A stretch of DNA of 64,000 nt from DATFTE01 sp963840665 (GCA_963840665.1 CAWIZO010000001.1:62001-126000); one strand, 5' to 3'; counted from the first letter of the stretch, positions 1 to 9,535 are shown. Program-made: numbers and translations. Notes: generated by a model from the sequence alone, not told the origin.

Positions 1-2442
1 CGCAATCACGCTCAGGGTCACGGAGTTCGAGTTGTAGTTCACCTGAAAGTGTTCGCTGGAGTTGATGCTGGTTCCGTTGACGGTAGAAAAGGTTCCGCTG
101 ACGGCGGTGCCTTTGAGGATCGTGAAAGTGCTGCCAATGGTGGGAACGAAGTTGTTGATCAGCTTGATGTTGAGAATTCCGTCGAGGGCGATTCCGTTCG
201 AGACCGCCAACTGCGAGTACTGGGTGCCAACGGTGTTGCCACCAATGGCGACGTTGAGGTTTCCGGTGGTGGTCGTCTGCGAATAGCTTCCGTTGACGGT
301 GAGCAGTCCGGACTTGCTGGTGGTATCGCCGACGGTCAGGTTTCCTCCGCTCAGGGTCACGGCGGCTGCTAGGGTGCCCTGGCCTTGCAGCGTGCCTCCT
401 GAGACAGTGAGCCCCCGTGAGGCGGTGATGGTTCCGTCTACCGTGGACGTTCCAGCGGACTGATTGTAGTTGCTGGAGGTGAACGAAGAGGTCGCACCTA
501 CGGTCATCTTTCCCTTGTTGGTGAACTTCGCGGTGCTGGTGACGGCCGCTCCCGTCTGCAGCGAAAGCACACCCTTCGCCGCATTCAGGCTAAGGGCAGC
601 GAGAGCATTGTTGCCACCGGTGTCTTCGATCGCCGCGCCCGCTCCGGTGAGAGTGAGATTGCTGTTGTTGGCGGTGATGGCGGCATTCAGAAATTCAAAG
701 ATCCCCATGATGTTGTAGATTCCACCCGAGATCATGCCCTTCGCGAAGTTGTTGAATGTACCGTTGACGATCAACATGCTGCCGGGATTCACCGTGAGCT
801 TGCCTTTGTTAGTGAATCCAGTGATATCGGGCGTCACGGTCAGGGGAGTCGTGGAATTAGCGAGAAGGGTTCCGGTGTTGGTGATTGGCATGGGATTGGA
901 ATCGCCGATGTTGCCGGTGCCTTCGATGGTGCTGGCATTGGTGAGCGCCTCGCCGCTTCCAGTGAAGCAGGTGTTGGCGGTCATGACGAGCTTGCCCGAT
1001 CCGGTAAAGGTGGTGGGCAACAGCAGAATGATGCAGTTGTTGCCGCCGAGGGTGATGGTTCCAGTATTGGCGATAGTGCCTTGCACGTTAAGGTTGTAGG
1101 GACTGGGCACAAGGAACATTCCCGTGTTGGTGGGAACGTTGACGGTGCCATCGAGCGTGCCGTCCTGACTCTGGATAGTGCCGGTGCCGACGGTTTTGAA
1201 CGTGCCTCCGTTGACGATGCCGCCGTTGATGATGACGGTCGATCCGGTCTGCGCGGTGATATTGCCTCCGGTATTGTCGACGGTGTTTTCGATCTCAAGC
1301 GTGGCGCCGCCAGTGGCTTGAAGAGTGGCAGTGTTGACGGTGGGTGTGCCGCCGGTAAATTGCTGAGTCAGCGCGAGCGGATTGGAAACGTTGTCGGCCT
1401 GGATGGTCCCCTGATTGGTGAGATTCAGAGCGTAGATCGCGCCTTCTCCGTGGATCAGTTGCTGATTAATGAGCGTGTCGGTACCGTTGAGGCTGGTGAG
1501 TCCCTGGATTACGTTGCTAAGCAGAAGGTTTCCGGTGCCGGCGAGCGTAGCGGTTCCGCTGATATAGATCTTGCCCAGAACGTTGATCGTCCCGTTGTTG
1601 GTGGTGGTGCCTTCGAATGTGGGTGAGCCACTGGTCAGAACGGTCATGGTTCCAGTATTGGTGATGCCGTTCATCGCCGGAGTGATCAGGTTTAACGTTC
1701 CCGTGCCGACATTGGTGAAAGTGCCTCCGGTCCAGGTTCCGGAGTCGATGTTCACAGTGGAACCGCTGAGGGCTTTCACGGTGCCGCCGGTATTGGTGAA
1801 GGGGATCGTTTGGAACCCGGCGTCAAACTGGAGGGTGCTACCGCTGGAGGCTTCCATGGTGCCGGTATTGATGAGACCTCCGAGGCCGGTCAAGATGTCG
1901 AGCCGGCCGCCGCTCGACATGATGGTCTTTTGATTGGTGACGTCGATGCCGACAAAGTTTCCGAAGCCTTGAATGGTGTTGTCCATGTTGAGCAGGCGGG
2001 TCTCGCCGCCACCGCCTGGGCTGATGGTGGCATTGGTGCTGGCTAGCGAGATGGTGCCCCCGCCGCTCAGCGTCACAACGTTGCCGGCATTTCCCGCGAT
2101 GTGCAAGCCGCCGAGTTGGGTGATAGTGATGGTGCCGGGATTCACCAGGCTGGTGCCGAAGATGTAGAGATAGGAAGTCGGGGTCGAAGGTGTGGCGATG
2201 GTCAGAGCGTCGCCGGAGACGAAGGTTGCGTTCAGGCACTCTCCCGCCGCATCGTCGGTGATGATCCCGCTCGGCAGAAAAGCGCAATCGTTCGAAGGGC
2301 CGGGAAGAAAGCCGAGCGACCAGTTGTTGACCCCGCTCCAATTGCCGGAGCCAGCGCTGAAAGTGTCGGTCTGGGCGTGAGCGGAAATGGCGGCGAGGCA
2401 GAACAGCAAAGCAAGCAGTGTCGAGAAATTTGCACGGCGCAT
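1..2442 (-). CDS. Giant secreted repeat protein, adhesin/autotransporter-like (partial)
   Basis: The reading frame is open from ATG at 2442 to the window edge (814 codons) and continues outside. The first residues, MRRANFSTLLALLFCLAAIS followed by AHAQ, form a clear signal peptide. Next comes TDTFSAGSGNWSGVNNWS and then hundreds of residues rich in G, N, T, S, V and I. These are degenerate short repeats such as ITAQTGSTVIINGGIVNGGT, typical of parallel beta-helix surface proteins. I checked the frame at 1-60, 601-660, 1201-1260 and 1801-1860 and it holds. The last visible residues (FQVNYNSNSVTLSVIA) suggest the end of a repeat block. A role in adhesion or matrix is inferred from architecture only; no catalytic motif is visible. 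Confidence 0.8.
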   Translation of the reverse strand, partial: MRRANFSTLLALLFCLAAISAHAQTDTFSAGSGNWSGVNNWSLGFLPGPSNDCAFLPSGIITDDAAGECLNATFVSGDALTIATPSTPTSYLYIFGTSLVNPGTITITQLGGLHIAGNAGNVVTLSGGGTISLASTNATISPGGGGETRLLNMDNTIQGFGNFVGIDVTNQKTIMSSGGRLDILTGLGGLINTGTMEASSGSTLQFDAGFQTIPFTNTGGTVKALSGSTVNIDSGTWTGGTFTNVGTGTLNLITPAMNGITNTGTMTVLTSGSPTFEGTTTNNGTINVLGKIYISGTATLAGTGNLLLSNVIQGLTSLNGTDTLINQQLIHGEGAIYALNLTNQGTIQADNVSNPLALTQQFTGGTPTVNTATLQATGGATLEIENTVDNTGGNITAQTGSTVIINGGIVNGGTFKTVGTGTIQSQDGTLDGTVNVPTNTGMFLVPSPYNLNVQGTIANTGTITLGGNNCIILLLPTTFTGSGKLVMTANTCFTGSGEALTNASTIEGTGNIGDSNPMPITNTGTLLANSTTPLTVTPDITGFTNKGKLTVNPGSMLIVNGTFNNFAKGMISGGIYNIMGIFEFLNAAITANNSNLTLTGAGAAIEDTGGNNALAALSLNAAKGVLSLQTGAAVTSTAKFTNKGKMTVGATSSFTSSNYNQSAGTSTVDGTITASRGLTVSGGTLQGQGTLAAAVTLSGGNLTVGDTTSKSGLLTVNGSYSQTTTTGNLNVAIGGNTVGTQYSQLAVSNGIALDGILNIKLINNFVPTIGSTFTILKGTAVSGTFSTVNGTSINSSEHFQVNYNSNSVTLSVIA

Positions 2443-2737
2443 GCGAGCCTCCGAGACGATCGAAAGTCAGAGGGGCCGAGGGTCACCGGATTCCTGAGTT
2501 CGTTGGGGAAGCCTTCGACAACGGAGTAAGAGGAAATGAACCTGGGGAGAAACGGTTGCCAGCGCGAATGAAGCCCTAAACGAATACTAATTGCGCGGAA
2601 GATTAGGCCTGCCGCGATAAGAAGTCAATAGGGACGTCGGACTCTGCGAAGGTACGACTAAGGGGCCTTGATCTCCCTGTTACAATCACGCTTCCCCCTA
2701 AATAAGTCGCATTCGTCTGCAAGCGGGAGGTGTGGCT

Positions 2738-3748
2738 TTGCGCTACTTCGCGTGCGTGCTACTGTTGATTAGTCTTGCGGTTCCCATGGTGGCCGAAGAC
2801 CCGGCCGATGGTCCCACCAACGAGAAGGCGAAGAAATCCTACAAGCAGGCTCTTGATTTCCTAAAAGAGCGAAATGACGAGGCCGCGCTCGACAGTTTCA
2901 AAAAAGCCGACAAGCAGGACGACGGCCATTGCCGCTCATGCCAGCAGAAGATCGTCCGCTATGCAGTGCAGTTGCGCGATTGGAAGACTGCCGAAACTGC
3001 CGTGCAGGAAATGGTCACTGAGTCGCAAGGCGCGAAGGAAACCGCTTTGGCACACTACCAGTTGGGTCTCATTTTGCGTGACGAGGGCAAGAACAAGCAT
3101 AAGGATGAGTGTTTTACCCGTGCGCACGACGAAATGACCAAGGCGCTAGCGGCAGCTTCGAATTTCCCCGACGCGTTCTTCTCCGACGGATTGATTCTTG
3201 CCGACCTGAAGCAGGACGATGCGGCGAAAAAACAGTTCCAGCAATTCGTGAGCATGCGCCCGGCTGATGATCCCCTCCGCCAGCGGGCGCTGCGGTACAT
3301 TGACGATCCCGAATTGGCGCGGGCGAGAATGGCTCCGGCATTTGCGGTCACGACGACCGACGGGCAGCGCGTATCGCTCGACGATCTGAAGGGGAAGGTG
3401 GTGCTGATCGATTTCTGGGCTACGTGGTGTCCTCCATGCCGCGAGGCTTTGCCGCATGTGCGAGAGATCGCGCGCAAGTTCAATGGCCAACCACTGGTGG
3501 TGCTGAGTGTGAGCCTCGACGACGATGAGCAGAAGTGGAAGGATTTCATGGCCAAGAACGAAATGACTTGGCCCCAGTATCGCGATGGCGGCTTCAACGG
3601 CCCGATCGCGACCATGTTCGGCGTGCACGTCATTCCGCAAACCTTCACGATTGATGCTGACGGCATCTTGCAGGATCAGCACATCGGGGATGCGTCGATC
3701 GAAGGCAAATTGAAGAAGTTGATCGCGCACGCCCAGGGGGCGAAGTAG
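2738..3748 (+). CDS. TPR-thioredoxin-like (TlpA/ResA type) secreted protein
   Basis: A signal peptide (LRYFACVLLLISLAVPMVAED) leads into a helical region with TPR-like repeats (about residues 25-190) and a C-terminal thioredoxin fold. The fold has the redox motif WCPPC, with cysteines near residues 231 and 234, and the cis-Pro region VIPQTF. The family reduces or isomerises disulfides, or supports cytochrome c maturation, on the outer face of the membrane. I prefer the TTG start at 2738 because GGGAGG at 2725-2730 is 7 nt away; the in-frame GTG at 2732 would sit almost on top of it. The substrate is unknown. It converges with the next gene, leaving 4 nt between them. Confidence 0.85.
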   Translation: MRYFACVLLLISLAVPMVAEDPADGPTNEKAKKSYKQALDFLKERNDEAALDSFKKADKQDDGHCRSCQQKIVRYAVQLRDWKTAETAVQEMVTESQGAKETALAHYQLGLILRDEGKNKHKDECFTRAHDEMTKALAAASNFPDAFFSDGLILADLKQDDAAKKQFQQFVSMRPADDPLRQRALRYIDDPELARARMAPAFAVTTTDGQRVSLDDLKGKVVLIDFWATWCPPCREALPHVREIARKFNGQPLVVLSVSLDDDEQKWKDFMAKNEMTWPQYRDGGFNGPIATMFGVHVIPQTFTIDADGILQDQHIGDASIEGKLKKLIAHAQGAK

Positions 3749-3752
3749 CGGG

Positions 3753-4307
3753 TCACTTCTCAGTTTTCTTCGGATCGACCCACTGAAACAATGGCGCTCC
3801 CCATGCTCCGATCGCGAGCAAAGCTCCGAAGATGACAATGGCGTCAATGCTCTCGCGATTCTGGCGACCCCAGTAATCGAGCGCGTCGAGATTGAGCCAG
3901 AGGGCGAACTCATCGAGCGTGAGTGCGGCGCCAATCCCGTAACTCAGCGACAAGAGGCGGCTCATGAACAGAGAGGCGGGCGTGTCTCCTGTCCCCACTT
4001 CGGCGAGAGTGGCGTAGCCAGTGATCAGCAGCAACAGAATTCCCCAGACCAGGTGATGGATGTGACGTCCGCCCATCTCGACGTAGCCGAATGGCCCGAT
4101 GTGATGCGTGATTGAGGCGACCAGCAGGCGCACGGCGACGAAGGTAATCAGGAAGCTGATGGAGGCGAAGAAGAGGCGGCGGCGCGGGCGGTCGGGAATG
4201 CGCTGGTGAATGATGTGCCCGAGTTCGGTGAGATGCAGCGTGAGCAGGATGATGGCAACGAGCAGAATGATGAAGATCAGAAGAATCCAGTCGCCGGCGA
4301 TGTGCAT
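3753..4307 (-). CDS. Small integral membrane protein, function unknown
   Basis: About 184 residues starting MHIAGDWILLIFIILL, with four to five hydrophobic segments and a His-rich stretch GGRHIHHLVWGILLLL in the middle. Another conserved-looking segment is LTLDEFALWLNLDALDYW. I do not recognise a named family with confidence. The upstream in-frame extension to 4433 is basic and unlike a protein start, so ATG at 4307 is chosen, although no good ribosome site is visible. The histidines in or next to the membrane could bind a metal or heme, which is speculation. Confidence 0.6.
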   Translation of the reverse strand: MHIAGDWILLIFIILLVAIILLTLHLTELGHIIHQRIPDRPRRRLFFASISFLITFVAVRLLVASITHHIGPFGYVEMGGRHIHHLVWGILLLLITGYATLAEVGTGDTPASLFMSRLLSLSYGIGAALTLDEFALWLNLDALDYWGRQNRESIDAIVIFGALLAIGAWGAPLFQWVDPKKTEK

Positions 4308-4435
4308 GGGGCAAGTTTTTATCACACCCGCCGTCGTTGACGGAGTCGCAAGGCGCTCCTTATGATGGCCGGACCTTCGTCGTCCTTCGCTCAGGTCGGG
4401 ATGATGTCTTCTAAAGAGAGAGACGGGAATCAAGA

Positions 4436-5083
4436 ATGATTGTAGGAGCTTACGGGGTCAATGAGATTCTGCGAAGCCTGCCTTCGGCGGCGAGCGCGAC
4501 CTTTCTGGCGCTGTTTCCGATTGTGAATCCGTTTGGTGGCGTGCCGATTTTTTATTCGCTTACCACCGACTTCGACAAACACGAGCGCGATCGCACGGCG
4601 CTCAAGACATCGCTGTATGTTGGGCTGATCCTCGTCTTCTTCTTATTCCTGGGACGTTTTGTTCTGAACTTTTTCGGTATTTCGCTGCCAGTGCTGAAAA
4701 TTGCGGGTGGGCTGATCGTCGCCAATACCGCTTGGGGCATGGTGACGGCATCGAGCCGCATCACTCCGCTGGAAAGCGCAGAGGCCAGCACCAAAGAAGA
4801 CATTTCGCTTACGCCGATGGCGATGCCGCTTCTGTCGGGACCGGGATCGATCGGCGTGGTCATGGGGCTCGCGGCACACACCGACTCCTACATGTCGTAT
4901 TTCGGCATGATCATCGGGATCGCGGCGGTAGCGCTGAGTGTGTATCTGTTCCTGCGATTAGGCGGTCCGCTGGTTTCGCGGCTCGGCCCGGGAGCCACGG
5001 GCGCGATCAACCGCATCTTCGGATTTCTGATTCTGGCGATAGCCGTGCAATTGGTGTGGGATGGGATGGCGGACTTCAAATGA
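4436..5083 (+). CDS. MarC-family integral membrane protein (UPF0056)
   Basis: 215 residues with six hydrophobic segments. The N-terminal signature ATFLALFPIVNPFGGVPIF, the middle TPLAMPLLSGPGSI-like segment (seen as TPMAMPLLSGPGSIGVVMG) and the C-terminal GAINRIFGFLILAIAVQ are diagnostic of the MarC/NAAT family. Members are inner-membrane proteins of uncertain role; some archaeal relatives carry neutral amino acids, and the old link to multiple antibiotic resistance is not supported for E. coli MarC. The gene is complete and normal in length. It stands alone, with a palindromic repeat immediately after the stop. Confidence 0.9.
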   Translation: MIVGAYGVNEILRSLPSAASATFLALFPIVNPFGGVPIFYSLTTDFDKHERDRTALKTSLYVGLILVFFLFLGRFVLNFFGISLPVLKIAGGLIVANTAWGMVTASSRITPLESAEASTKEDISLTPMAMPLLSGPGSIGVVMGLAAHTDSYMSYFGMIIGIAAVALSVYLFLRLGGPLVSRLGPGATGAINRIFGFLILAIAVQLVWDGMADFK

Positions 5084-5085
5084 TC

Positions 5086-5114
5086 GTGTGGCGCGGGCGC
5101 CCTCGCCCGCGTCT
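5086..5114. repeat. Left copy of a 29-bp inverted repeat flanking the IS30 remnant
   Basis: This GC-rich element starts 3 nt after the marC stop. It is itself an imperfect palindrome (GCGCGGGCGCC / CGCCCGCG). It is the exact reverse complement of 5689-5717, so the two copies bracket the transposase fragment. Confidence 0.85.
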
Positions 5115-5148
5115 AGCCACGAGTTGTGGTCTTCATTGAGGCTGTAGC

Positions 5149-5662
5149 TTGTGCGGAAACCGTCTGCCCAATGGCCGCTGGTCGACGGCGTCGATATTGG
5201 AGAGGGTTTCCATCCATGATCGTCCGGCGGTGGTGGAGACCAGAACGCGCACGGGCGATTGGGAGGCCGACCTCATGAGCTTCCGCAAACCGGGACAGTT
5301 CCTGCTGGTGATGCAGGAACGCCGATCGCGGCGCGCCCTGCGATGCGGCAGAACACGAGAACGGCGCAGTCGGTCGCCGACAATCTCAGCACCCTGCTGG
5401 AAGCGCTGCCCGCGCGCGTATGTCAATCCATGACCTTCGATAACGGAGCGGAGTTCAGCAAACACTATCTCCTGAGCCGACGGTTTGGCATCCAGACCTG
5501 GTTCTGCGACACCCACTCGCCTGGCAGAAGGGCGGCATCGAAAACGCGATTGGCCGTTTGCGCCGCCTGTTGCCTAGAAACACCGACCTCGACGCCCTGC
5601 CCGCCCAGCGCCTCGCCCTCTGCCTCGAACGCTACAACGATACCCAGAAACCAAGACTGTAG
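5149..5662 (+). pseudogene. IS30-family transposase remnant (frameshifted, 5' truncated)
   Basis: Conserved IS30 DDE integrase sequence is spread over three frames. The first frame has SIHDRPAVVE and GDWEADL (first Asp). The second has TFDNGAEFSKHY (second Asp). The third has WQKGGIENAIGRLRRLLPR (the Glu), ending at the TAG at 5660-5662. The N-terminal helix-turn-helix part found in intact IS30 transposases is missing. Frame changes lie near 5330 and 5518. No IS30 terminal inverted repeats or target duplication are obvious; the flanking 29-bp repeats look like genomic palindromes rather than IS ends. A non-functional remnant. Confidence 0.8.
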
Positions 5663-5688
5663 GAAGGCGAGAATTCTTGATCCTGGTC

Positions 5689-5717
5689 AGACGCGGGCGA
5701 GGGCGCCCGCGCCACAC
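5689..5717. repeat. Right copy of the 29-bp inverted repeat
   Basis: Perfect reverse complement of 5086-5114, located just before the 3' end of thiC. Together the pair could form a long cruciform, or mark the boundaries of an inserted segment of about 630 bp. Confidence 0.85.
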
Positions 5718-5725
5718 AGACACAG

Positions 5726-7168
5726 CTACTTTAGAGTCACTAGTCTGTCGACCAGCTCCGAGTAGTCTTTCTTTTCCAACCCGTGGACTTGCTTGTTGTA
5801 CTCGTCCACTTTGCTCGAATAGTTCATCGAGCAGAATTTCGGTCCGCACATGGAGCAGAAGGCGGCCGTCTTGTATCCTTCTTCGGGCAGGGTCTCGTCG
5901 TGCATGGAACGAGCGGTCTCGGGATCGAGCGAGAGCGCGAACTGCTTCTCCCAATCAAATTTGTAGCGAGCATAACTGAGCGCATCATCGCGATCCTGCG
6001 CGCCAGGACGTTTGCGCGCAATGTCGGCGGCGTGGGCGGCGATCTTGTAAGCGATGATGCCATCTTTCACATCTTTTTCATTGGGCAATCCGAGATGCTC
6101 TTTGGGGGTGACGTAGCAGAGCATGGCGGCGCCGTGCCATCCGATCATGGCCGCGCCGATGGCGCTGGTGATGTGATCGTAGCCGGGAGCGATGTCGGTG
6201 ACCAGCGGGCCGAGCGTGTAGAACGGAGCTTCGAAGCAGAGCTCTTTTTCCTTGTCGACCTGCTCTTTGATCTTGTCGAGGGGGACGTGGCCGGGACCTT
6301 CGATCATGACCTGGACGTCATGCTTCCAGGCTTTCTGCGTGAGTTCTCCCAAGGTGGCGAGTTCGGCGAACTGGGCTTCGTCGCTGGCGTCGGCGATGCA
6401 TCCGGGACGCAGGCCATCTCCGAGAGAGAAGCTGACGTCGTGCTTGGCGAAGATTTTGCAGATGTCGTCGAAGCACTCGTAGAGAAAATTCTGTTTGTGG
6501 TGATGCGCCATCCACTGAGCGAGAATCGCGCCGCCGCGGCTGACGATACCCGTGATGCGCTTCGACACCATCGGCAGATATTGAATCAGCACGCCGGCGT
6601 GGATGGTCATGTAATCCACGCCCTGCTCGGCCTGCTCTTCGATCACTTCGAGCATCACGCTAGCAGTGAGATCTTCAATGCGCTTCACGCGCGAGATGGC
6701 TTCGTAGATGGGCACGGTGCCGATGGGCACAGGCGAGTGGCGCAGGATGGCTTCGCGAATCTCGTGAATGTTGCCGCCGGTCGAGAGATCCATCACGGTA
6801 TCAGCGCCGTAGTGCACCGACGTGTGCAGCTTCTTGAGTTCTTCGTTGATCTCGGAGGTGACGGCCGAGTTGCCGATGTTGGAGTTGATCTTGCAAAGAG
6901 AAGCTACGCCAATAGCCATCGGCTCGAGTTCCGGATGGTTGATGTTCGCGGGGATGATCATGCGTCCGCGGGCGACTTCGTCGCGCACCAGTTCCGGAGA
7001 GAGCTTCTCCTTGTGTGCGACGTATTGCATTTCGTCGGTGAGGACTCCCTGGCGGGCGTAATGCATCTGCGAAAAGTTGCCGTCGCGGTTCTCGGACTTT
7101 CGGCGCGCAAGCCAGTCTGCGCGTGGCTGGGGAACAGAATGTCCGTTATTGCCATTCGTGGAAGTCAT
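5726..7168 (-). CDS. thiC: Phosphomethylpyrimidine synthase ThiC
   Basis: A radical-SAM enzyme that turns 5-aminoimidazole ribotide into hydroxymethylpyrimidine phosphate, the pyrimidine half of thiamine. Visible family signatures are IPANINHPELEPMAIG, TVMDLSTGG, PVPIGTVPIYEA, YMTIHAGVL, SRGGAI, SLGDGLRPG, MIEGPGHVPLDKI and the C-terminal cluster-binding motif CSMCGPKFC. Length (about 480 residues) is normal. The ATG at 7168 (MTSTNG) is chosen; a GTG at 7180 is also in frame but overlaps its own Shine-Dalgarno-like GGTGAGG. No TPP riboswitch was recognised upstream, where an inverted repeat lies instead. Confidence 0.97.
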   Translation of the reverse strand: MTSTNGNNGHSVPQPRADWLARRKSENRDGNFSQMHYARQGVLTDEMQYVAHKEKLSPELVRDEVARGRMIIPANINHPELEPMAIGVASLCKINSNIGNSAVTSEINEELKKLHTSVHYGADTVMDLSTGGNIHEIREAILRHSPVPIGTVPIYEAISRVKRIEDLTASVMLEVIEEQAEQGVDYMTIHAGVLIQYLPMVSKRITGIVSRGGAILAQWMAHHHKQNFLYECFDDICKIFAKHDVSFSLGDGLRPGCIADASDEAQFAELATLGELTQKAWKHDVQVMIEGPGHVPLDKIKEQVDKEKELCFEAPFYTLGPLVTDIAPGYDHITSAIGAAMIGWHGAAMLCYVTPKEHLGLPNEKDVKDGIIAYKIAAHAADIARKRPGAQDRDDALSYARYKFDWEKQFALSLDPETARSMHDETLPEEGYKTAAFCSMCGPKFCSMNYSSKVDEYNKQVHGLEKKDYSELVDRLVTLK

Positions 7169-7236
7169 GATTGCAGGCACCTCACCCGGGGATTCTAGAA
7201 AACTTGATTATACGCTGGGCTGAAGCCAGGAGAACC

Positions 7237-7393
7237 CACCACAGAGGCACAGAGACACAGAGAAAACCCAAAGAATAGAAAACCAGAATCCCCTGGGCAT
7301 CACCATATGTTCGTCGCCTGACTTTCAAGAAATTCTCCGACCTTGGTGTTTTTTTTTGAACGGTTTTCTCTGTGTCTCTGTGCCTCTGTGGTG
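7237..7393. repeat. MITE-like inverted repeat (perfect 32-bp arms)
   Basis: The arms 7237-7268 and 7362-7393 are perfect reverse complements of 32 bp, built from the low-complexity word CACAGAGGCACAGAGACAC. They enclose about 93 bp. The element fills the gap between the divergent thiC and M13 peptidase genes and could form a long hairpin. It encodes nothing convincing. Confidence 0.8.
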
Positions 7394-7461
7394 AGGGCCT
7401 TTCCGCCTTGCCGTGAGCTTGCTTCCAGCCTAGAATTTCGGGTTCGGGAAATGAGGTCATC

Positions 7462-9489
7462 ATGCGTGACTGCCGCCTGCTATACGTATGCCTGCTTCTG
7501 TCCATTGCCGCGTTTGCTCAGAACACACCGCCTGCTTCCGGATTCAGCATCGACAACATCGATAAAACGTTCGACCCCTGCGTCGATTTCTTCCAGTACG
7601 CCTGCGGCAACTGGTTAAAGAAAGCTGAGATTCCTGCCGACCTGCCGCGCTGGGGAAGTTTTGCTGAATTGCACGAGCGTAATCAGGCGGAACTGCGCGA
7701 CATCCTCGACAAGTCTGCGGTGGTCACACCGAACCGGCACGCCATCGATCAGAAGATCGGCGATTTTTATTCGTCATGCATGGATGAAAAGGCCGCGAAC
7801 GCGGCGGGCATTAGCGCGATCAAGCCATTGCTCGATGGCATCGGCGCGGTGCAGAACAAAGCTTCTCTCATGGATCTTATTGCGCACATGCGCATGGTGG
7901 GGGCGGGTGCGCTCTTTCAATTTTCTTCGGCTCCAGACCTGCACAATGCCGACGAAGTGATCGCTTCGATCGATCAGGGCGGCCTCACACTTCCTGACAG
8001 GAATTACTACATACAAACTGACGCCAAGATGGTCGAGATGCGCCAGCACTTCGTCGATTACGCGACGCTGGTGTTTACGCTGGCGGGTCAGGCTCCGAAA
8101 CAGGCCGCCGATTCGGCCCAGACAGTGCTCCGCATCGAGACCTCGCTCGCCAAGGCCTCGATGGACCGCGCCGCGCGTCGCGATCCCAAGAACCGCGATC
8201 ACAAAATGACAAAAGATCAGGCCATCGCGCTCGCGCCCAATTTTTCTCTGAACCGCTACTTCACCGATACGGGCGCGCCAGCCTTCACCGATTTGAACGT
8301 GGTGAATCCTGATTTCTTCAAGGAAGTAAACAGCGTGCTGGAAACAGAATCACTCGATGCGCTTAAGACTTATGCGGCATGGCGAGTGCTCGACACGGCG
8401 GCTCCCTGGCTGTCGCAGCCTTTCGTCGACGCCAATTTCAAGATGCAGCAGCAATTGACCGGGCAGTCACAGATTCAGGATCGCTGGAAGCGCTGCGTCG
8501 ATCTCACCGACCACTCGCTGGGAGAGGCGTTGGGCCAGCGTTACGTCGAGACCAATTTCAGTCCGGAAGAAAAACAGCGCATGGTCAAGATGGTGAATGC
8601 GCTTGAGAAATCGCTTGATGAAGACATACAGACGCTGCCCTGGATGTCAGATGAAACCAAGAAGCAGGCCAAGGTGAAACTGGCGGCAATCCGCAACAAG
8701 ATTGCCTATCCCGACGCTTGGCGCGACTACACACTGTTGACGGTCGAGCGCGGCGACCTTATTGGAAATTTCGCGCGAGCCAACGAATTTGAGGCCAAGC
8801 GCCAGCTCGCGAAAATCGGCAAACCACTCGACCGCAAAGAGTGGGGCATGACTCCGCCGACCGTTAACGCCTATTACAGCGGCCCGTATAACGAAATCGT
8901 GTTTCCCGCGGGAATTTTGCAGCCTCCATTTTTCGATAAGAGTATGGACGACGCCGTCAACTTCGGCGGGATCGGCGTGGTCATTGGACACGAACTCACC
9001 CACGGCTTCGATGATTCCGGGCGCAAGTTCGATCCGCAAGGCAACTTGCGGGACTGGTGGACCGAGCAGGACGGAAAAGAATTCGAGAAGCGCGTGAGTT
9101 GCGTGGCCGACGAATACGGCAGCTTCATCGCCGTCGATGACTTGAAGTTAAACGGACGACTGACGCTTGGCGAAAACACGGCCGACAACGGAGGAGCGCG
9201 CATCGCCCTCGCCGCATTGCGCGAGATGATCGCTGCCGATCCGAGTGGAAAAGCCGCGCAGAAGATCGATGGCTACACTCCGGAGCAGCGTTTCTTCCTC
9301 GGATTCGGACGGGTCTGGTGCGAGAAGCAGCGGCCTGAGTTTGCGCGCACGCGCGTGCAGACCGATCCGCACTCTCCAGGAAAGTATCGTGTCGATGGTG
9401 TAGTGCAGAACATGCCGGAGTTCCAGCAAACGTGGAGTTGCAAAGCCGGCCAGCCGATGGTGCGGGAGAACGCATGCAGGGTTTGGTGA
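7462..9489 (+). CDS. M13-family zinc metallopeptidase (neprilysin/PepO-like), secreted
   Basis: 675 residues. The N-terminus MRDCRLLYVCLLLSIAAFAQ is a signal peptide. It is followed by the family start FDPCVDFFQYACGNW and the long M13 helical domain. The catalytic zinc motif is HELTH at residues 510-514, within VIGHELTHGFDDSGRKFD, with the third ligand in GENTADNGG (Glu 571, Asp 575). It ends in the family's typical CRVW. NAYY, part of the substrate-binding strand, is also present. These enzymes cleave peptides outside the cytoplasm. GAGG at about 7453 supports the ATG. The gene is complete. Confidence 0.95.
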   Translation: MRDCRLLYVCLLLSIAAFAQNTPPASGFSIDNIDKTFDPCVDFFQYACGNWLKKAEIPADLPRWGSFAELHERNQAELRDILDKSAVVTPNRHAIDQKIGDFYSSCMDEKAANAAGISAIKPLLDGIGAVQNKASLMDLIAHMRMVGAGALFQFSSAPDLHNADEVIASIDQGGLTLPDRNYYIQTDAKMVEMRQHFVDYATLVFTLAGQAPKQAADSAQTVLRIETSLAKASMDRAARRDPKNRDHKMTKDQAIALAPNFSLNRYFTDTGAPAFTDLNVVNPDFFKEVNSVLETESLDALKTYAAWRVLDTAAPWLSQPFVDANFKMQQQLTGQSQIQDRWKRCVDLTDHSLGEALGQRYVETNFSPEEKQRMVKMVNALEKSLDEDIQTLPWMSDETKKQAKVKLAAIRNKIAYPDAWRDYTLLTVERGDLIGNFARANEFEAKRQLAKIGKPLDRKEWGMTPPTVNAYYSGPYNEIVFPAGILQPPFFDKSMDDAVNFGGIGVVIGHELTHGFDDSGRKFDPQGNLRDWWTEQDGKEFEKRVSCVADEYGSFIAVDDLKLNGRLTLGENTADNGGARIALAALREMIAADPSGKAAQKIDGYTPEQRFFLGFGRVWCEKQRPEFARTRVQTDPHSPGKYRVDGVVQNMPEFQQTWSCKAGQPMVRENACRVW

Positions 9490-9535
9490 TAGAGGATTGA
9501 TAGAGCACGGGGTCATCGCCCGTCCAGCGGCATCG

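Noticed and set aside
49..2529. Many open frames on the plus strand over 1-2500
   Set aside because: They are shadows of the single long minus-strand repeat protein, whose frame I checked at four places; their residues show no signal peptide or domain.
7181..7461. TPP riboswitch expected before thiC
   Set aside because: The conserved riboswitch words are not present; the gap is taken up by the 32-bp-arm inverted repeat. A covariance-model scan could still find a divergent one.
7182..7505. Possible 107-residue minus-strand protein
   Set aside because: It spans the inverted repeat and the start of the M13 gene, with low-complexity translation of the repeat.
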